From Chryseobacterium arthrosphaerae (GTDB lineage Bacteria; Bacteroidota; Bacteroidia; Flavobacteriales; Weeksellaceae): a stretch of 64,000 nucleotides of DNA. The notes below the pieces were generated by a model that was not told where the DNA came from, did no database searches, and saw nothing but the letters and a program-made list of their open reading frames with translations. Below, piece by piece: positions 8,802-17,394 of the stretch. The DNA is taken from assembly GCF_001684965.1 (NCBI RefSeq), contig NZ_MAYG01000031.1, forward strand, positions 124,001 to 188,000, written 5' to 3'. Both the position numbers and the translations under genes were made by a program. The first letter of the stretch is position 1; every line of letters starts with the position of its first letter.

Positions 8802-10070
8802 ATGTTACAAGTCAATTTTTTGCGCGACAATAAAGAACGCGTTTTAGAAGGTCTTAAGAAAAGACAATTCAAAAATCTTGAGTTGGTAGACGATGCTATT
8901 GCTACTGACGACGAAAGAAAAAGAATCCAGTTTGAATTAGATTCCCAGCTTTCCGAGATCAATAAAATCTCCAAAGAGATCGGTCTTTTGATGAAGGAAG
9001 GAAAGAAAGAAGAAGCGGAATCAGCAAAATCTAAAACAGCACAATATAAAGAGTCGAGTTCAGAATTGAAATCTCAGCTGGAAGTAAAAGAAACAGAATT
9101 ACTGAATATCCTGTACCAGCTTCCCAACATTCCGAATGAATTGGTGAAAAATGGTGCTTCAGCTGACGACAACGAAATTATTTTCCAGTCTCACACAGTA
9201 GAAGGTCTTGGCGAAGGTGCTATTCCTCACTGGGAACTGGCTAAAAAATATAACCTTATCGATTTTGAATTAGGAGTAAAGATCGCCGGGGCAGGATTCC
9301 CTGTTTATTTAGGAAAAGGAGCGAGACTGCAAAGGGCTTTGGTTCAGTATTTCTTAGATAAAAACGTAGAGAAGGGCTATACGGAAGTTAATCCGCCTCA
9401 CGTAGTGAATGAAGCTTCCGGTTTCGGAACGGGGCAATTGCCTGATAAAGAGGGGCAGATGTATTATATCAACGAAGATAAACTCTATCTGATTCCTACT
9501 GCTGAAGTTCCTGTAACCAACCTTTACCGTGATGTATTGTTAGATGAAAAAGATCTTCCGATTAAAAATACAGCTTTCTCTCAGTGTTACAGAAGAGAAG
9601 CGGGAAGTTATGGAGCTCATGTAAGAGGTCTGAACCGTCTTCACCAGTTTGAAAAAGTGGAGATTGTAAGAATTGAAAAACCTGAAAATTCTTATGCTGT
9701 TCTGGAAGAAATGGTAGAACACATCAAGGAAATCCTTACTGATCTTGAACTTCCTTTCAGAGTACTGAGACTTTGTGGCGGAGATACAGGTTTTGCATCT
9801 GCAATGACCTATGATTTTGAAGTATGGAGTGCCGCTCAGGAAATGTGGCTGGAAGTAAGCTCTGTGTCTAACTTTGAGACTTTCCAGGCTAACAGGTTGA
9901 AGTGCCGCTACAAAGCAGACGGTAAATCTCAGCTGGTGCACACCCTGAACGGATCTGCAATGGCATTGCCAAGAATTATGGCTGCATTGCTGGAGAACAA
10001 TCAGACTGCGGAAGGAATAAAGCTTCCTAAGAAGATTGCAGAATATGCAAGATTTGATATTATTAACTAA
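8802..10070 (+). CDS. serS: Seryl-tRNA synthetase
   Basis: 422 residues, normal length for bacterial SerRS, charging tRNA-Ser in the cytoplasm. The N-terminal 30-100 region is the long antiparallel coiled-coil arm (many Glu, Lys, Leu). The class II core has motif 2, FSQCYRREAG near residue 260, and motif 3, GSAMALPRIMAALLEN near residue 386. The start MLQVNFLRDNKERV matches the family N-terminus. A terminator follows at 10089. No T-box or other amino-acid sensor is apparent in the leader, only a short hairpin. Confidence 0.95.
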   Translation: MLQVNFLRDNKERVLEGLKKRQFKNLELVDDAIATDDERKRIQFELDSQLSEINKISKEIGLLMKEGKKEEAESAKSKTAQYKESSSELKSQLEVKETELLNILYQLPNIPNELVKNGASADDNEIIFQSHTVEGLGEGAIPHWELAKKYNLIDFELGVKIAGAGFPVYLGKGARLQRALVQYFLDKNVEKGYTEVNPPHVVNEASGFGTGQLPDKEGQMYYINEDKLYLIPTAEVPVTNLYRDVLLDEKDLPIKNTAFSQCYRREAGSYGAHVRGLNRLHQFEKVEIVRIEKPENSYAVLEEMVEHIKEILTDLELPFRVLRLCGGDTGFASAMTYDFEVWSAAQEMWLEVSSVSNFETFQANRLKCRYKADGKSQLVHTLNGSAMALPRIMAALLENNQTAEGIKLPKKIAEYARFDIIN

Positions 10071-10088
10071 ATAATTTAATTCCAGATA

Positions 10089-10115
10089 AAAACCCACCGG
10101 ATTCCGGTGGGTTTT
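10089..10115. terminator. Bidirectional terminator between serS and the minus-strand lipoprotein gene
   Basis: Perfect 12-bp stem AAAACCCACCGG / CCGGTGGGTTTT around a 3-base loop, with T-rich DNA on the plus side. It lies between convergent genes and can serve both. Confidence 0.85.
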
Positions 10116-10121
10116 GTTATT

Positions 10122-10865
10122 TTATTCAGTGACAATGATGATCTTTTTATCAGCATTTTTAAATTTTGCATCCTTGTCATACATGGCTTTCAGATCATAG
10201 GTGATTCTCACAGAATACTCATCAACCTGTTTCAGCCAGTCGTGTTTTCCGGTGATCGATTTTATCTTGTTTTCAAACTTCAACGTCGTTCCTATATTTT
10301 TGAAGAACATCATCATCATGCCTTCCATTTGCTGGGTTTCCTCTTCGGAACCTTTCGCTTTCAGTACTTCTTCAATATTTTTAACATTAAAAACATCTGT
10401 ATTGATGGTAAGGGTTTTACCGTCCCAGGTATTCGATAAATTCTGATCGAAAGGTAATTTTTCGTCTTTGTTGAAATTTTTAATCAATTCATAATCTTTG
10501 GGAGTGATGTGATCCATTTTAAAAGAAAATCCTACTGGAACAGGTTTATTGTCTTCTTTGGCAGACTTCAGGAAAAACTTTTTCAGAACCCTGATGGTAT
10601 CCTGATTTTCAGTCTTCAGCTTTCCTTCTTTCTTCATAAGATCATACATGCTTGTCCACGTTGTTGGAAATCTGTCCATATCCTTAAATTTCTCCTGTTG
10701 TAATGAATCCGGTGTCATGGCCTGCATTTCTGCCATAAATTCCCGGGTATCAATATCCGTAAGCAGGGATGAAGCTGAATCCTTATGGTAGACTATTTCA
10801 GTATTTATATTACAGGACTGCAGTGTAAAAAGGCTTATCAAAAATAAGACGATTGTTTTCTTCAT
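10122..10865 (-). CDS. Predicted lipoprotein of unknown function
   Basis: 247 residues. The N-terminus is a lipoprotein signal ending LFTLQSC, with the acylated Cys near residue 18. The mature region is hydrophilic, alpha/beta in character, with an internal Met-rich stretch EGMMMMFFKN near residue 186 and no motif that I recognise. It lies 24 bases downstream of the last cbb3 accessory gene on the same strand, so it may share that transcript, but nothing in the sequence links it to the oxidase. Confidence 0.7.
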   Translation of the reverse strand: MKKTIVLFLISLFTLQSCNINTEIVYHKDSASSLLTDIDTREFMAEMQAMTPDSLQQEKFKDMDRFPTTWTSMYDLMKKEGKLKTENQDTIRVLKKFFLKSAKEDNKPVPVGFSFKMDHITPKDYELIKNFNKDEKLPFDQNLSNTWDGKTLTINTDVFNVKNIEEVLKAKGSEEETQQMEGMMMMFFKNIGTTLKFENKIKSITGKHDWLKQVDEYSVRITYDLKAMYDKDAKFKNADKKIIIVTE

Positions 10866-10889
10866 GGTTTATTATAGGTAAATGCTTTT

Positions 10890-11615
10890 TTAATGACAGT
10901 TGACGGCTCCGTTATGATCCTTTGAAATCGTCATAGCTTCAGCTTTTGGAGAAACATAGGGTATTCCGAGCTCTAAGCCCCTCAGGATGAAAAGCCCGCC
11001 CAGAATGATCATGATCACCGGCACAGCTTTCAATACTTTTATTCTGAAGGCCTGATTCATAAGATTTCCGGCCAGAACGATGGCAAACATGAACGGAAGG
11101 GTTCCGAGGCCAAATAAAGCCATATATAAAGCTCCCTGCCATATTCCTCCGCCTGCAAGACTTGCGGTAAGGGCCATATAAACCATTCCGCACGGTAAGA
11201 AACCATTAAGGATACCGGTTGTAAATCTTGATCTGTAATCTGCTTTCTGCAGCAGTCTTCCTAAATTTGATTTTACAGAATACAGAAATTTGGAAAGAAA
11301 GGGAATTTTTGAAGCAAAATCTTTTCCTCCAAATGAAAATACGGCCATGATGATCAGCAGGACTCCAGCTGTGATCGTCAGGTACTTCTGAAAGCCGGCC
11401 ATTTCAAATCCCTGTCCTATAATCCCCAGAAGCGCACCTAATAATGAATAGGTAAAGATTCTTCCGAACTGATAGGTAAGGTTCTGAAGGTAAAAATTGG
11501 CAGCCTGTTTTTTGGTTAATCCCATCGACAAGGCAATAGGCCCGCACATTCCGATACAGTGAAAACCGGAAGCAAAGCCTAAGGCAATAGCCGATACAAC
11601 AAGTCCTATTTCCAT
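10890..11615 (-). CDS. SafE/TauE-like (DsbD_2-type) membrane protein of the cbb3 locus
   Basis: 241 residues with about six membrane segments. Near the N-terminus it has GFHCIGMCGPIALSMG, and mid-protein NGFLPCGMVYMAL; these paired Cys/Met motifs define the DsbD_2-like branch of the TauE/SafE superfamily, often found beside cbb3 oxidase or copper-handling genes. The start codon overlaps the end of the FixH-type gene by 10 bases, so translation is probably coupled. A role in copper or haem delivery to the oxidase is plausible from context; sulfite export is not supported beyond the family name. The C-terminus ends in a short His/Cys tail (NCH). Confidence 0.8.
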   Translation of the reverse strand: MEIGLVVSAIALGFASGFHCIGMCGPIALSMGLTKKQAANFYLQNLTYQFGRIFTYSLLGALLGIIGQGFEMAGFQKYLTITAGVLLIIMAVFSFGGKDFASKIPFLSKFLYSVKSNLGRLLQKADYRSRFTTGILNGFLPCGMVYMALTASLAGGGIWQGALYMALFGLGTLPFMFAIVLAGNLMNQAFRIKVLKAVPVIMIILGGLFILRGLELGIPYVSPKAEAMTISKDHNGAVNCH

Positions 11616-12055
11616 ATCACATCATAATCCATTCGATAGTCTGTTTTGTCTTTTGTCCAGCTCAGTCTTAAGGTATAATTACCCATTTTCAACACCTGTG
11701 CAGGTATTACGAAAGACTGGCCGGTAAGCTGTACAGATTTTTTGATATCTAAATTCTGGTCGTCGGTTCTGTTTAAAACAAATTTTACCGTAGTGTTTGA
11801 GCTGTTATAATCTTGTGGAAAAGTGATTTTTATTCCTTCGGTACTCTGGCTGTATACAGGTTTTTCCTGCAGTTCGTCAGCCCTTTTTTTGGCATCAATT
11901 ACATCCTGATACTGTAATTCTTCTTCATAGTAGTTGTCTGTCACCATTTCAGAGTTTTTCTGCCCGTTCGGGAAAAGAAATAACATTGATAATATAAAAA
12001 TGATGAATGCAGCCAATGCAATGACAACACCGTGTCCCCAACTAAAGTTCTTCAT
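11606..12055 (-). CDS. ccoH: FixH-family protein, cbb3 oxidase assembly
   Basis: 149 residues: one N-terminal membrane segment (about residues 9-30) and a periplasmic beta-rich domain, the layout of FixH/CcoH. In other bacteria CcoH stays associated with the cbb3 complex and is needed for its assembly. The domain sequence is divergent from proteobacterial FixH, so the call leans on layout and position between ccoG and the SafE-like gene. It overlaps the next gene by 10 bases. A hairpin lies between it and ccoG. Confidence 0.78.
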   Translation of the reverse strand: MKNFSWGHGVVIALAAFIIFILSMLFLFPNGQKNSEMVTDNYYEEELQYQDVIDAKKRADELQEKPVYSQSTEGIKITFPQDYNSSNTTVKFVLNRTDDQNLDIKKSVQLTGQSFVIPAQVLKMGNYTLRLSWTKDKTDYRMDYDVIWK

Positions 12056-12086
12056 TTCTTCCGGATTTTTTTATTTTTTATGGTTG

Positions 12087-12119
12087 AATGCTTCCATAAA
12101 CATCTGTTATGGAAGCATT
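12087..12119. other. Intergenic hairpin between ccoG and ccoH
   Basis: 13-bp perfect stem AATGCTTCCATAA / TTATGGAAGCATT with a 7-base loop. The T-rich tract lies on the plus-strand side (after 12119), the wrong side for a simple terminator of ccoG. It may be an mRNA processing or stability element, or a terminator for antisense transcription. Confidence 0.55.
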
Positions 12120-12130
12120 TATTTTTTTAA

Positions 12131-13585
12131 TTAAAATTGTAATTTAAACGGTCCTTCAAAATACGTCTGGTAAGAATCGACAAGGTTGCCTTTCATATCA
12201 TAAACCCCAATGGTGATGTTCTGCTTAGAGAGTTTCATCTCTCCTTCCGGGAAGCTGATGTTGATGGTTCCTTTAGAAATCTTATCTCTGTCTACCTGAA
12301 TTTTGCTTGATGCACTATAAGTAATCTCACCGTGGGTAGGTTCTATTACTTTTATGGTAACGATCTTTTTATCGTTTGTCTTATTCAGGAAGGTATAGTT
12401 GTAGGTATTGGTAATTTTTCCGTCTCTTACAAAGAAGGTGCTTCCCGCAGGTTTAATGAATTTCGCTTCCATTTCACCACGGCTGTAAAGAAGATATCCC
12501 AGGAATCCTACCAAAAGAAGCAGGAATATTGAGAAGCCTTTCATTCTTCCTGTAAACTTGAACTGGGTTTCTTTCTCTATTTCATTTTCAGAAGCATATC
12601 TGATCAGGCCTTTCGGAAGACCTACTTTTTCCATCACTTCATCGCAGGCGTCGATACATGCTGTACAGTTGATGCACTCCAGCTGCTGCCCGTCTCTGAT
12701 GTCAATTCCGGTAGGGCATACCACTACACACTGGTGACAGTCTATACAGTCTCCTTTACCTGCTGCTTTTCTATCCTCACCCTTTCTCCATTTTGCCCGG
12801 TTTTCTCCTCTTTTGAAATCATAGAAAACGTTGATGGTATCTTTGTCTATCAGTACTCCCTGGAGTCTTCCGTACGGACAAACCAAAGTACATACCTGCT
12901 CTCTGAACCATGCAAATACAAAGTAAAATGCTGCAGTAAGAAGGATCATCACGATAAAATTGGTAGGATGGGCAAACGGCCCTTCAGAGACAATCCTGAA
13001 TACTTCTTCATAGCCCACGATATACATGAACATAAAGTGAGTAATGATCAGTGAAATAACGATATAAACAGACCATTTCAAACTTCTCTTCCAGATCTTT
13101 TCACTGTTCCACTCCTGTCTGTCCAGTTTCATCTGCTTGTTGCGGTCTCCTTCGATCAGATATTCGATTTTACGGAAGATCGATTCCATAAAAATTGTCT
13201 GAGGGCATATCCACCCGCAGAAAATTCTTCCGAATGCAATCGTAAAAACAATAATAAAGATCAAAGAGGCGATAGCACCTAAAGTCAGGATAAAAAAGTC
13301 CTGTGGATAGAAAGGCTGTCCAAATATGAAGAACTCCCTGTCTATGACGTTAAACATCAGCAATGGGTTTCCATTGATCTTGATGAATGGTAATGAAAAA
13401 TAAATAATTAATAAAAGATAGCTTACAATGTTTCTATAGTTGGTATATTTTCCTTTTGGTTTTCTCGGGAATACCCACTTTCTTTTACCGGATTGCTCCA
13501 TTGTCCCTATAGAATCTCTGTAAGTTTCAGGGTCCAGAACCTGTCCCTGTCCGCCTCGTACTTCTATTTCTTCTATGTCTGACAT
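12131..13585 (-). CDS. ccoG: Cytochrome c oxidase accessory protein CcoG
   Basis: 484 residues. Membrane segments occur at about 55-70, 90-120, 170-195 and 205-225, with the polyferredoxin-like motifs CGWICPQ and CTLVCPYGR between them. Two cluster-binding motifs follow: CIDCHQCVVVCP and CINCTACIDAC. After a further membrane segment near 350 there is a C-terminal Ig-like domain, as in the RdxA/RdxB/FixG family. CcoG acts in cbb3 biogenesis, proposed to reduce copper on its way to the CcoN active site. The gene is preceded by a strong hairpin, so it may be transcribed partly apart from ccoNOQP. Confidence 0.92.
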   Translation of the reverse strand: MSDIEEIEVRGGQGQVLDPETYRDSIGTMEQSGKRKWVFPRKPKGKYTNYRNIVSYLLLIIYFSLPFIKINGNPLLMFNVIDREFFIFGQPFYPQDFFILTLGAIASLIFIIVFTIAFGRIFCGWICPQTIFMESIFRKIEYLIEGDRNKQMKLDRQEWNSEKIWKRSLKWSVYIVISLIITHFMFMYIVGYEEVFRIVSEGPFAHPTNFIVMILLTAAFYFVFAWFREQVCTLVCPYGRLQGVLIDKDTINVFYDFKRGENRAKWRKGEDRKAAGKGDCIDCHQCVVVCPTGIDIRDGQQLECINCTACIDACDEVMEKVGLPKGLIRYASENEIEKETQFKFTGRMKGFSIFLLLLVGFLGYLLYSRGEMEAKFIKPAGSTFFVRDGKITNTYNYTFLNKTNDKKIVTIKVIEPTHGEITYSASSKIQVDRDKISKGTINISFPEGEMKLSKQNITIGVYDMKGNLVDSYQTYFEGPFKLQF

Positions 13586-13606
13586 ATTGTAATGTGTTTA
13601 AAAAAG

Positions 13607-13657
13607 AAAAAACATAATTCGTTACTATTTTTAATCTAATAACAAATTATGTTTTTT
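13607..13657. terminator. Strong hairpin between ccoP and ccoG
   Basis: Stem AAAAAACATAATT (13607-13619) with AATTATGTTTTTT (13645-13657), extended by GTTA/TAAC after one mismatch. T runs flank it in both directions. Likely a full or partial terminator of the ccoNOQP transcript before ccoG. Confidence 0.65.
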
Positions 13658-13681
13658 TCATATGTTTTCTAATTTTCTAAA

Positions 13682-14560
13682 TTACTCTTTTTCCCAATGT
13701 GCTTCCTCACCATATGGTGTCGCTCCTCCTTGAGCAGGAGTAATTGGCGGTTGCTCCTGGTTGATGTGGTAAACATAAGCTGCTACATTTTGGATGTCAG
13801 CACCTGTTAATACCCCATTTTTACCCCAAGCCTGCATTGCCGTACCTGTTACCCCATTTTCTACAACGTGGAATACGTTTTTGAATAAGGTTTTTTCAGG
13901 CTGGTTGTGCCAGTAGTTATCGGTAAGGTTGGGTCCGATACCTCCTCTACCACCATCAGAGTGACAAGAAACACAGTTAGTTTTGAATACTTCCTCTCCG
14001 GCTGCAATGTTATCTGCTGAATATTTTGCAGATTCAATCGTTACTGGAGGCTGTTCTTTCATGTACTTATCAATAGCAGCCATCTGCTCTTTATATTCTT
14101 TCTCATACTCGCTTAGCGGGTGTGCGAAATCTGTGAAAGAGTATGCTGCGATATATACAATACAAAAAGCAGTCCCAAAATAGAATAAACCTACCCACCA
14201 TTTTGGTAATTGGTTATCCAGCTCCATGATTCCATCGAATCCGTGGTCGATAAGGATATCTTTTTCTTCTGTATCCGATTGCTTTTTGAAAGCTGCTGCA
14301 TACATTCTTTTGAAGAAAGGAATTTTCTTTTCAGCCAGGTAAGCTGCTTTTTCTTCAGGAGATAATTTTTTGAATTTGTTGTTTTCAATAAGGTCTCCGA
14401 TGGCACTGTGAATATAAGCCAGAATACCAGCGATCACAACAGTTCCCCAGAAGTAAGGCGAACCTAAGAATGCATAACTTTGTACAAACAAATAATAAAA
14501 AACGATTAAAAGTCCGATTATTATTAAGATGTTTACGACAACAGGTGTTCTTTGTTTCAT
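13682..14560 (-). CDS. ccoP: cbb3-type cytochrome c oxidase subunit III, apparently monohaem
   Basis: 292 residues. Two N-terminal membrane segments (about 9-28 and 35-50), a third near 122-140, then a periplasmic cytochrome c domain with one haem site, CVSCH near residue 195, and a later Met (TAMQAW) that can serve as the axial ligand. CcoP passes electrons to the CcoO/CcoN subunits. The proteobacterial enzyme has two CxxCH sites; only one is present here and the length is correspondingly short. It starts 8 bases after ccoQ and is clearly part of the oxidase operon. Confidence 0.9.
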   Translation of the reverse strand: MKQRTPVVVNILIIIGLLIVFYYLFVQSYAFLGSPYFWGTVVIAGILAYIHSAIGDLIENNKFKKLSPEEKAAYLAEKKIPFFKRMYAAAFKKQSDTEEKDILIDHGFDGIMELDNQLPKWWVGLFYFGTAFCIVYIAAYSFTDFAHPLSEYEKEYKEQMAAIDKYMKEQPPVTIESAKYSADNIAAGEEVFKTNCVSCHSDGGRGGIGPNLTDNYWHNQPEKTLFKNVFHVVENGVTGTAMQAWGKNGVLTGADIQNVAAYVYHINQEQPPITPAQGGATPYGEEAHWEKE

Positions 14561-14568
14561 AAAATAGT

Positions 14569-14769
14569 CTAATTTTTTAAATTAAAATCGTCATCTTCAT
14601 CATCCTGCAGAGGTGCTTCTTCTTCTTCTTTGTAGTATTTCTTAGGCTTGCTAAAAACATAGATAATCAAAGCTACGAAGAACAGCATAAAGAAAATCAG
14701 AGCCAGTGTCTGGTAAAAACCAGCATTGTCTGTATTGGATAATATATCTTTAAAGTTCTGAGGAATCAT
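14569..14769 (-). CDS. ccoQ: Small cbb3 oxidase subunit (CcoQ/FixQ-type)
   Basis: 66 residues: one membrane segment at about 22-41 followed by a charged tail with Lys/Tyr and Glu/Asp clusters, the usual form of CcoQ. It lies between ccoNO and ccoP with gaps of 20 and 8 bases. CcoQ stabilises the interaction of CcoP with the core in other bacteria. Sequence alone would be too short to name it; position decides. Confidence 0.8.
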   Translation of the reverse strand: MIPQNFKDILSNTDNAGFYQTLALIFFMLFFVALIIYVFSKPKKYYKEEEEAPLQDDEDDDFNLKN

Positions 14770-14789
14770 ATGAACCTTTTAATGTTTTT

Positions 14790-17051
14790 TTAGTTATTAC
14801 TTGCTGTTTTGATTTCAGTTGTTTTGATATCAGTTCCCAGTCTCTGAAGATAAGAAATAAGAGCTACGATTTCTTTTTTCTCTAATTCTCCCTGAGGTTT
14901 TTTAGCATATGCCTCTTTAAGGTCATTGGCTTCAGAGAAGATATCTTTTACAATTTTTGCCGATTGGTTGTTTGCCCATTTATCTGCAGAATCAATCTGA
15001 GCCTTAGTATAAGGTACATCAAATGTATTCTTCATCAGCTTCATTTTGTCTACCATTTTAGATCTGTCTAAGTTGTTAGCGATCAGCCAAGGGTAACGAG
15101 GCATGATGGAACCTGCAGAAGTAGATCTTGGGTTGTACATGTGCTTGTAGTGCCAAGAACTTGGGTTTTTACCTCCTTCTCTATGTAAATCCGGTCCTGT
15201 TCTCTTAGAACCCCATAGGAATGGTCTGTCGTATACGAATTCTCCAGCTTTGGAGTACTGTCCGTTTTTACCGTTGAATCTTACGATCTCATCTCTGAAC
15301 GGTCTTACCATCTGAGAGTGACAAGCGTTACATCCTTCACGGATATAGATATCTCTACCTTCTAATTCAAGCGGTGAATAAGGCTTCACAGCAGAAATGG
15401 TAGGAACACTTTTCTTAAGGGATAGGGTAGGGATGATTTCCACCATACTACCGATTGAAATGGTAAACAATGATAACACTGTCAGTAACATCGGCATTCT
15501 TTCCAGCCAAAGGTGGAATCCTTCTCCTTCTTTACGTTTGTTTCCGATATTGGCCAATGCAGGTGCTTCAGCAGGAACTTCTTTCTGGAATGATCCTTTT
15601 CTTACGGTAGCAATTACGTTTACGATCATCAGGATAGCTCCTGAAATATAGAATAACCCTCCTACGAATCTCATTTTGAAGTAAGGGATAATAGCCGTTA
15701 CAGTATCCAACCAGTTTTTCCATAATAAGGTTCCGTCCGGGTTGAACTGTTTCCACATTAATCCTTGTGTGAATCCTGAAATATACATTGGTACTGCATA
15801 GAAAATGATTCCTAAAGTCCCTAACCAGAAATGCCAGTTAGCTAATTTTACAGACCAAAGTTTTGTTCTCCACATAATTGGTACCAGGTAATAGATAACC
15901 CCGAATGCCATGAAACCATTCCATCCAAGAGCTCCTAAGTGTACGTGACCGATAACCCAGTCTGTAAAGTGACCAATTTTGTTGATGTTTTTTGTTGCTA
16001 AAAGCGGGCCTTCAAATGTTGCCATACCATAACAGGTAACAGCCACTACGAAGAACTTAAGGATAGGATTTTCTCTTACTTTATCCCAGGCTCCTCTTAA
16101 GGTAAGAAGACCATTTAACATTCCCCCCCATGATGGTGCGATAAGCATAATAGAGAAACCTGTTCCTACTGCCTGTGCCCATGCCGGAAGAGCGGTATAC
16201 TGAAGGTGGTGAGGACCAGCCCAGATATATACGAAAATTAATGACCAGAAGTGAATAATAGACAGTTTATAAGAGAAAACCGGTCTGTCTGCAGCTTTTG
16301 GTAAGAAATAATACATCAAACCTAAAACCGGAGTCGTCAATACGAATGCTACTGCATTGTGACCATACCACCATTGTACGATGGCATCTTTTGCTCCTGC
16401 ATATGCAGAATAAGACTTCCAGCCAGAGAATGATAACGGAACTTCAAGGTTGTTGAAGATATGAAGCATTGCTACTGCAACCCAGGTACCTAAATAGAAC
16501 CAGATCGCTACATAAAGGTGTCTTACCCTTCTTTTAGCAATAGTCATAATCATATTAACCCCGAAAATGATCCACGAAATAGCGATTAAGATATCGATCG
16601 GCCATTCATGTTCAGCATATTCTTTAGAAGTATTAATCCCCATAAAGAACGTAATGAACGTAGCAACGATCATAAACTGCCAAGTCCAGAAATGAATCCA
16701 AGACAATGTATCACTATACATTCTTGTTTTTAATAATCTCTGCGTAGAGTAATATACCCCAACATAAACGATGTTACATACGAATGCAAAGATTACGGTA
16801 TTGGTGTGCAACATTCTGATTCTACCAAAACCAAATGCACCATGAGTGTTTATTAACCCTTGGATATTACCTGATGATAAACTTCTGATGGTTGTATCAT
16901 CTGTACCGAATAAGAATTCAGGTAATTCCGGGTAGAAAAGCATTAATGCCGCCGTAAGCCCGAACGTAAATCCTATGAAACCAAAGATAATGGTTGCATA
17001 GAGGAACGCACGGACAATACTATTGTCATAACTAAACTTTTGTGTTTCCAT
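14790..17051 (-). CDS. ccoNO: Fused cbb3-type cytochrome c oxidase subunits I and II
   Basis: 753 residues, a fusion of CcoN and CcoO. The first ~490 residues are the haem-copper core with about 12 membrane segments, the early haem ligand HTNTVIF, WWYGHNAVAF, GPHHLQYTALP for CuB, and HVHLGALGWNGF. After a linker near 490-520 the CcoO part has a membrane anchor and the haem c site CNACHSQMVRPFRDE near residue 580. The product reduces oxygen to water with high affinity and pumps protons. The fusion is usual in Bacteroidetes, replacing two separate genes. It is preceded by ccoS at 21 bases. Confidence 0.95.
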   Translation of the reverse strand: METQKFSYDNSIVRAFLYATIIFGFIGFTFGLTAALMLFYPELPEFLFGTDDTTIRSLSSGNIQGLINTHGAFGFGRIRMLHTNTVIFAFVCNIVYVGVYYSTQRLLKTRMYSDTLSWIHFWTWQFMIVATFITFFMGINTSKEYAEHEWPIDILIAISWIIFGVNMIMTIAKRRVRHLYVAIWFYLGTWVAVAMLHIFNNLEVPLSFSGWKSYSAYAGAKDAIVQWWYGHNAVAFVLTTPVLGLMYYFLPKAADRPVFSYKLSIIHFWSLIFVYIWAGPHHLQYTALPAWAQAVGTGFSIMLIAPSWGGMLNGLLTLRGAWDKVRENPILKFFVVAVTCYGMATFEGPLLATKNINKIGHFTDWVIGHVHLGALGWNGFMAFGVIYYLVPIMWRTKLWSVKLANWHFWLGTLGIIFYAVPMYISGFTQGLMWKQFNPDGTLLWKNWLDTVTAIIPYFKMRFVGGLFYISGAILMIVNVIATVRKGSFQKEVPAEAPALANIGNKRKEGEGFHLWLERMPMLLTVLSLFTISIGSMVEIIPTLSLKKSVPTISAVKPYSPLELEGRDIYIREGCNACHSQMVRPFRDEIVRFNGKNGQYSKAGEFVYDRPFLWGSKRTGPDLHREGGKNPSSWHYKHMYNPRSTSAGSIMPRYPWLIANNLDRSKMVDKMKLMKNTFDVPYTKAQIDSADKWANNQSAKIVKDIFSEANDLKEAYAKKPQGELEKKEIVALISYLQRLGTDIKTTEIKTASNN

Positions 17052-17072
17052 ATCAACTATTCACTATTTTTC

Positions 17073-17285
17073 TCAATTTTTATTATTTTCTCCTATTTCT
17101 TTTTCGTCTTTATCCTTGTCGCCAGTCTCATCTTTTTCTTTGACTCTCTCGTCATCAAAAAGAATTCTGACAGCCGGAGATTCATCATCTTCAAACTGCC
17201 CTTTTTTGGCATACACTATAAATACGACCAGGAAGATCGCAGCTAAAGAAACACTGCAGACGATCATTAAATATAGAATATCCAT
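17073..17285 (-). CDS. ccoS: cbb3 oxidase assembly protein CcoS
   Basis: 70 residues: MDILYLMIVCSVSLAAIFLV forms one N-terminal membrane segment, followed by the short conserved region with FDDDES-like acidic residues (QFEDDESPAVRILFDD) and a highly charged tail. This is the CcoS/FixS pattern; the protein is needed for cofactor insertion into cbb3 oxidase. It precedes ccoNO by 21 bases and lies 109 bases downstream of ccoI. A TAATTTTG element ends 7 bases before its ATG, so the ccoSNOQP unit may have its own promoter. Confidence 0.88.
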   Translation of the reverse strand: MDILYLMIVCSVSLAAIFLVVFIVYAKKGQFEDDESPAVRILFDDERVKEKDETGDKDKDEKEIGENNKN

Positions 17286-17292
17286 TGGACAA

Positions 17293-17319
17293 CAAAATTA
17301 ACCTATTTTCGGGGTTCAA
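17293..17319 (-). promoter_or_regulatory. Promoter for ccoS-NO-Q-P
   Basis: On the minus strand TTG (17319-17317) and TAATTTTG (17300-17293) are 16 bases apart. The -7 element ends 7 bases before the ccoS ATG, so the leader would be almost absent. Confidence 0.5.
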
Positions 17320-17394
17320 ATTTAGTGAAAAATAATGACATTCATCACGAAATGCCGATTTCAGCTAATTTAAAATCAGTCTAAATAACAGCGT

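Noticed and set aside
9540..10097. Minus-strand frame of 185 codons inside serS
   Set aside because: Antisense to conserved SerRS motifs and extending into the terminator; composition unlike a real protein (many Cys, His, Phe).
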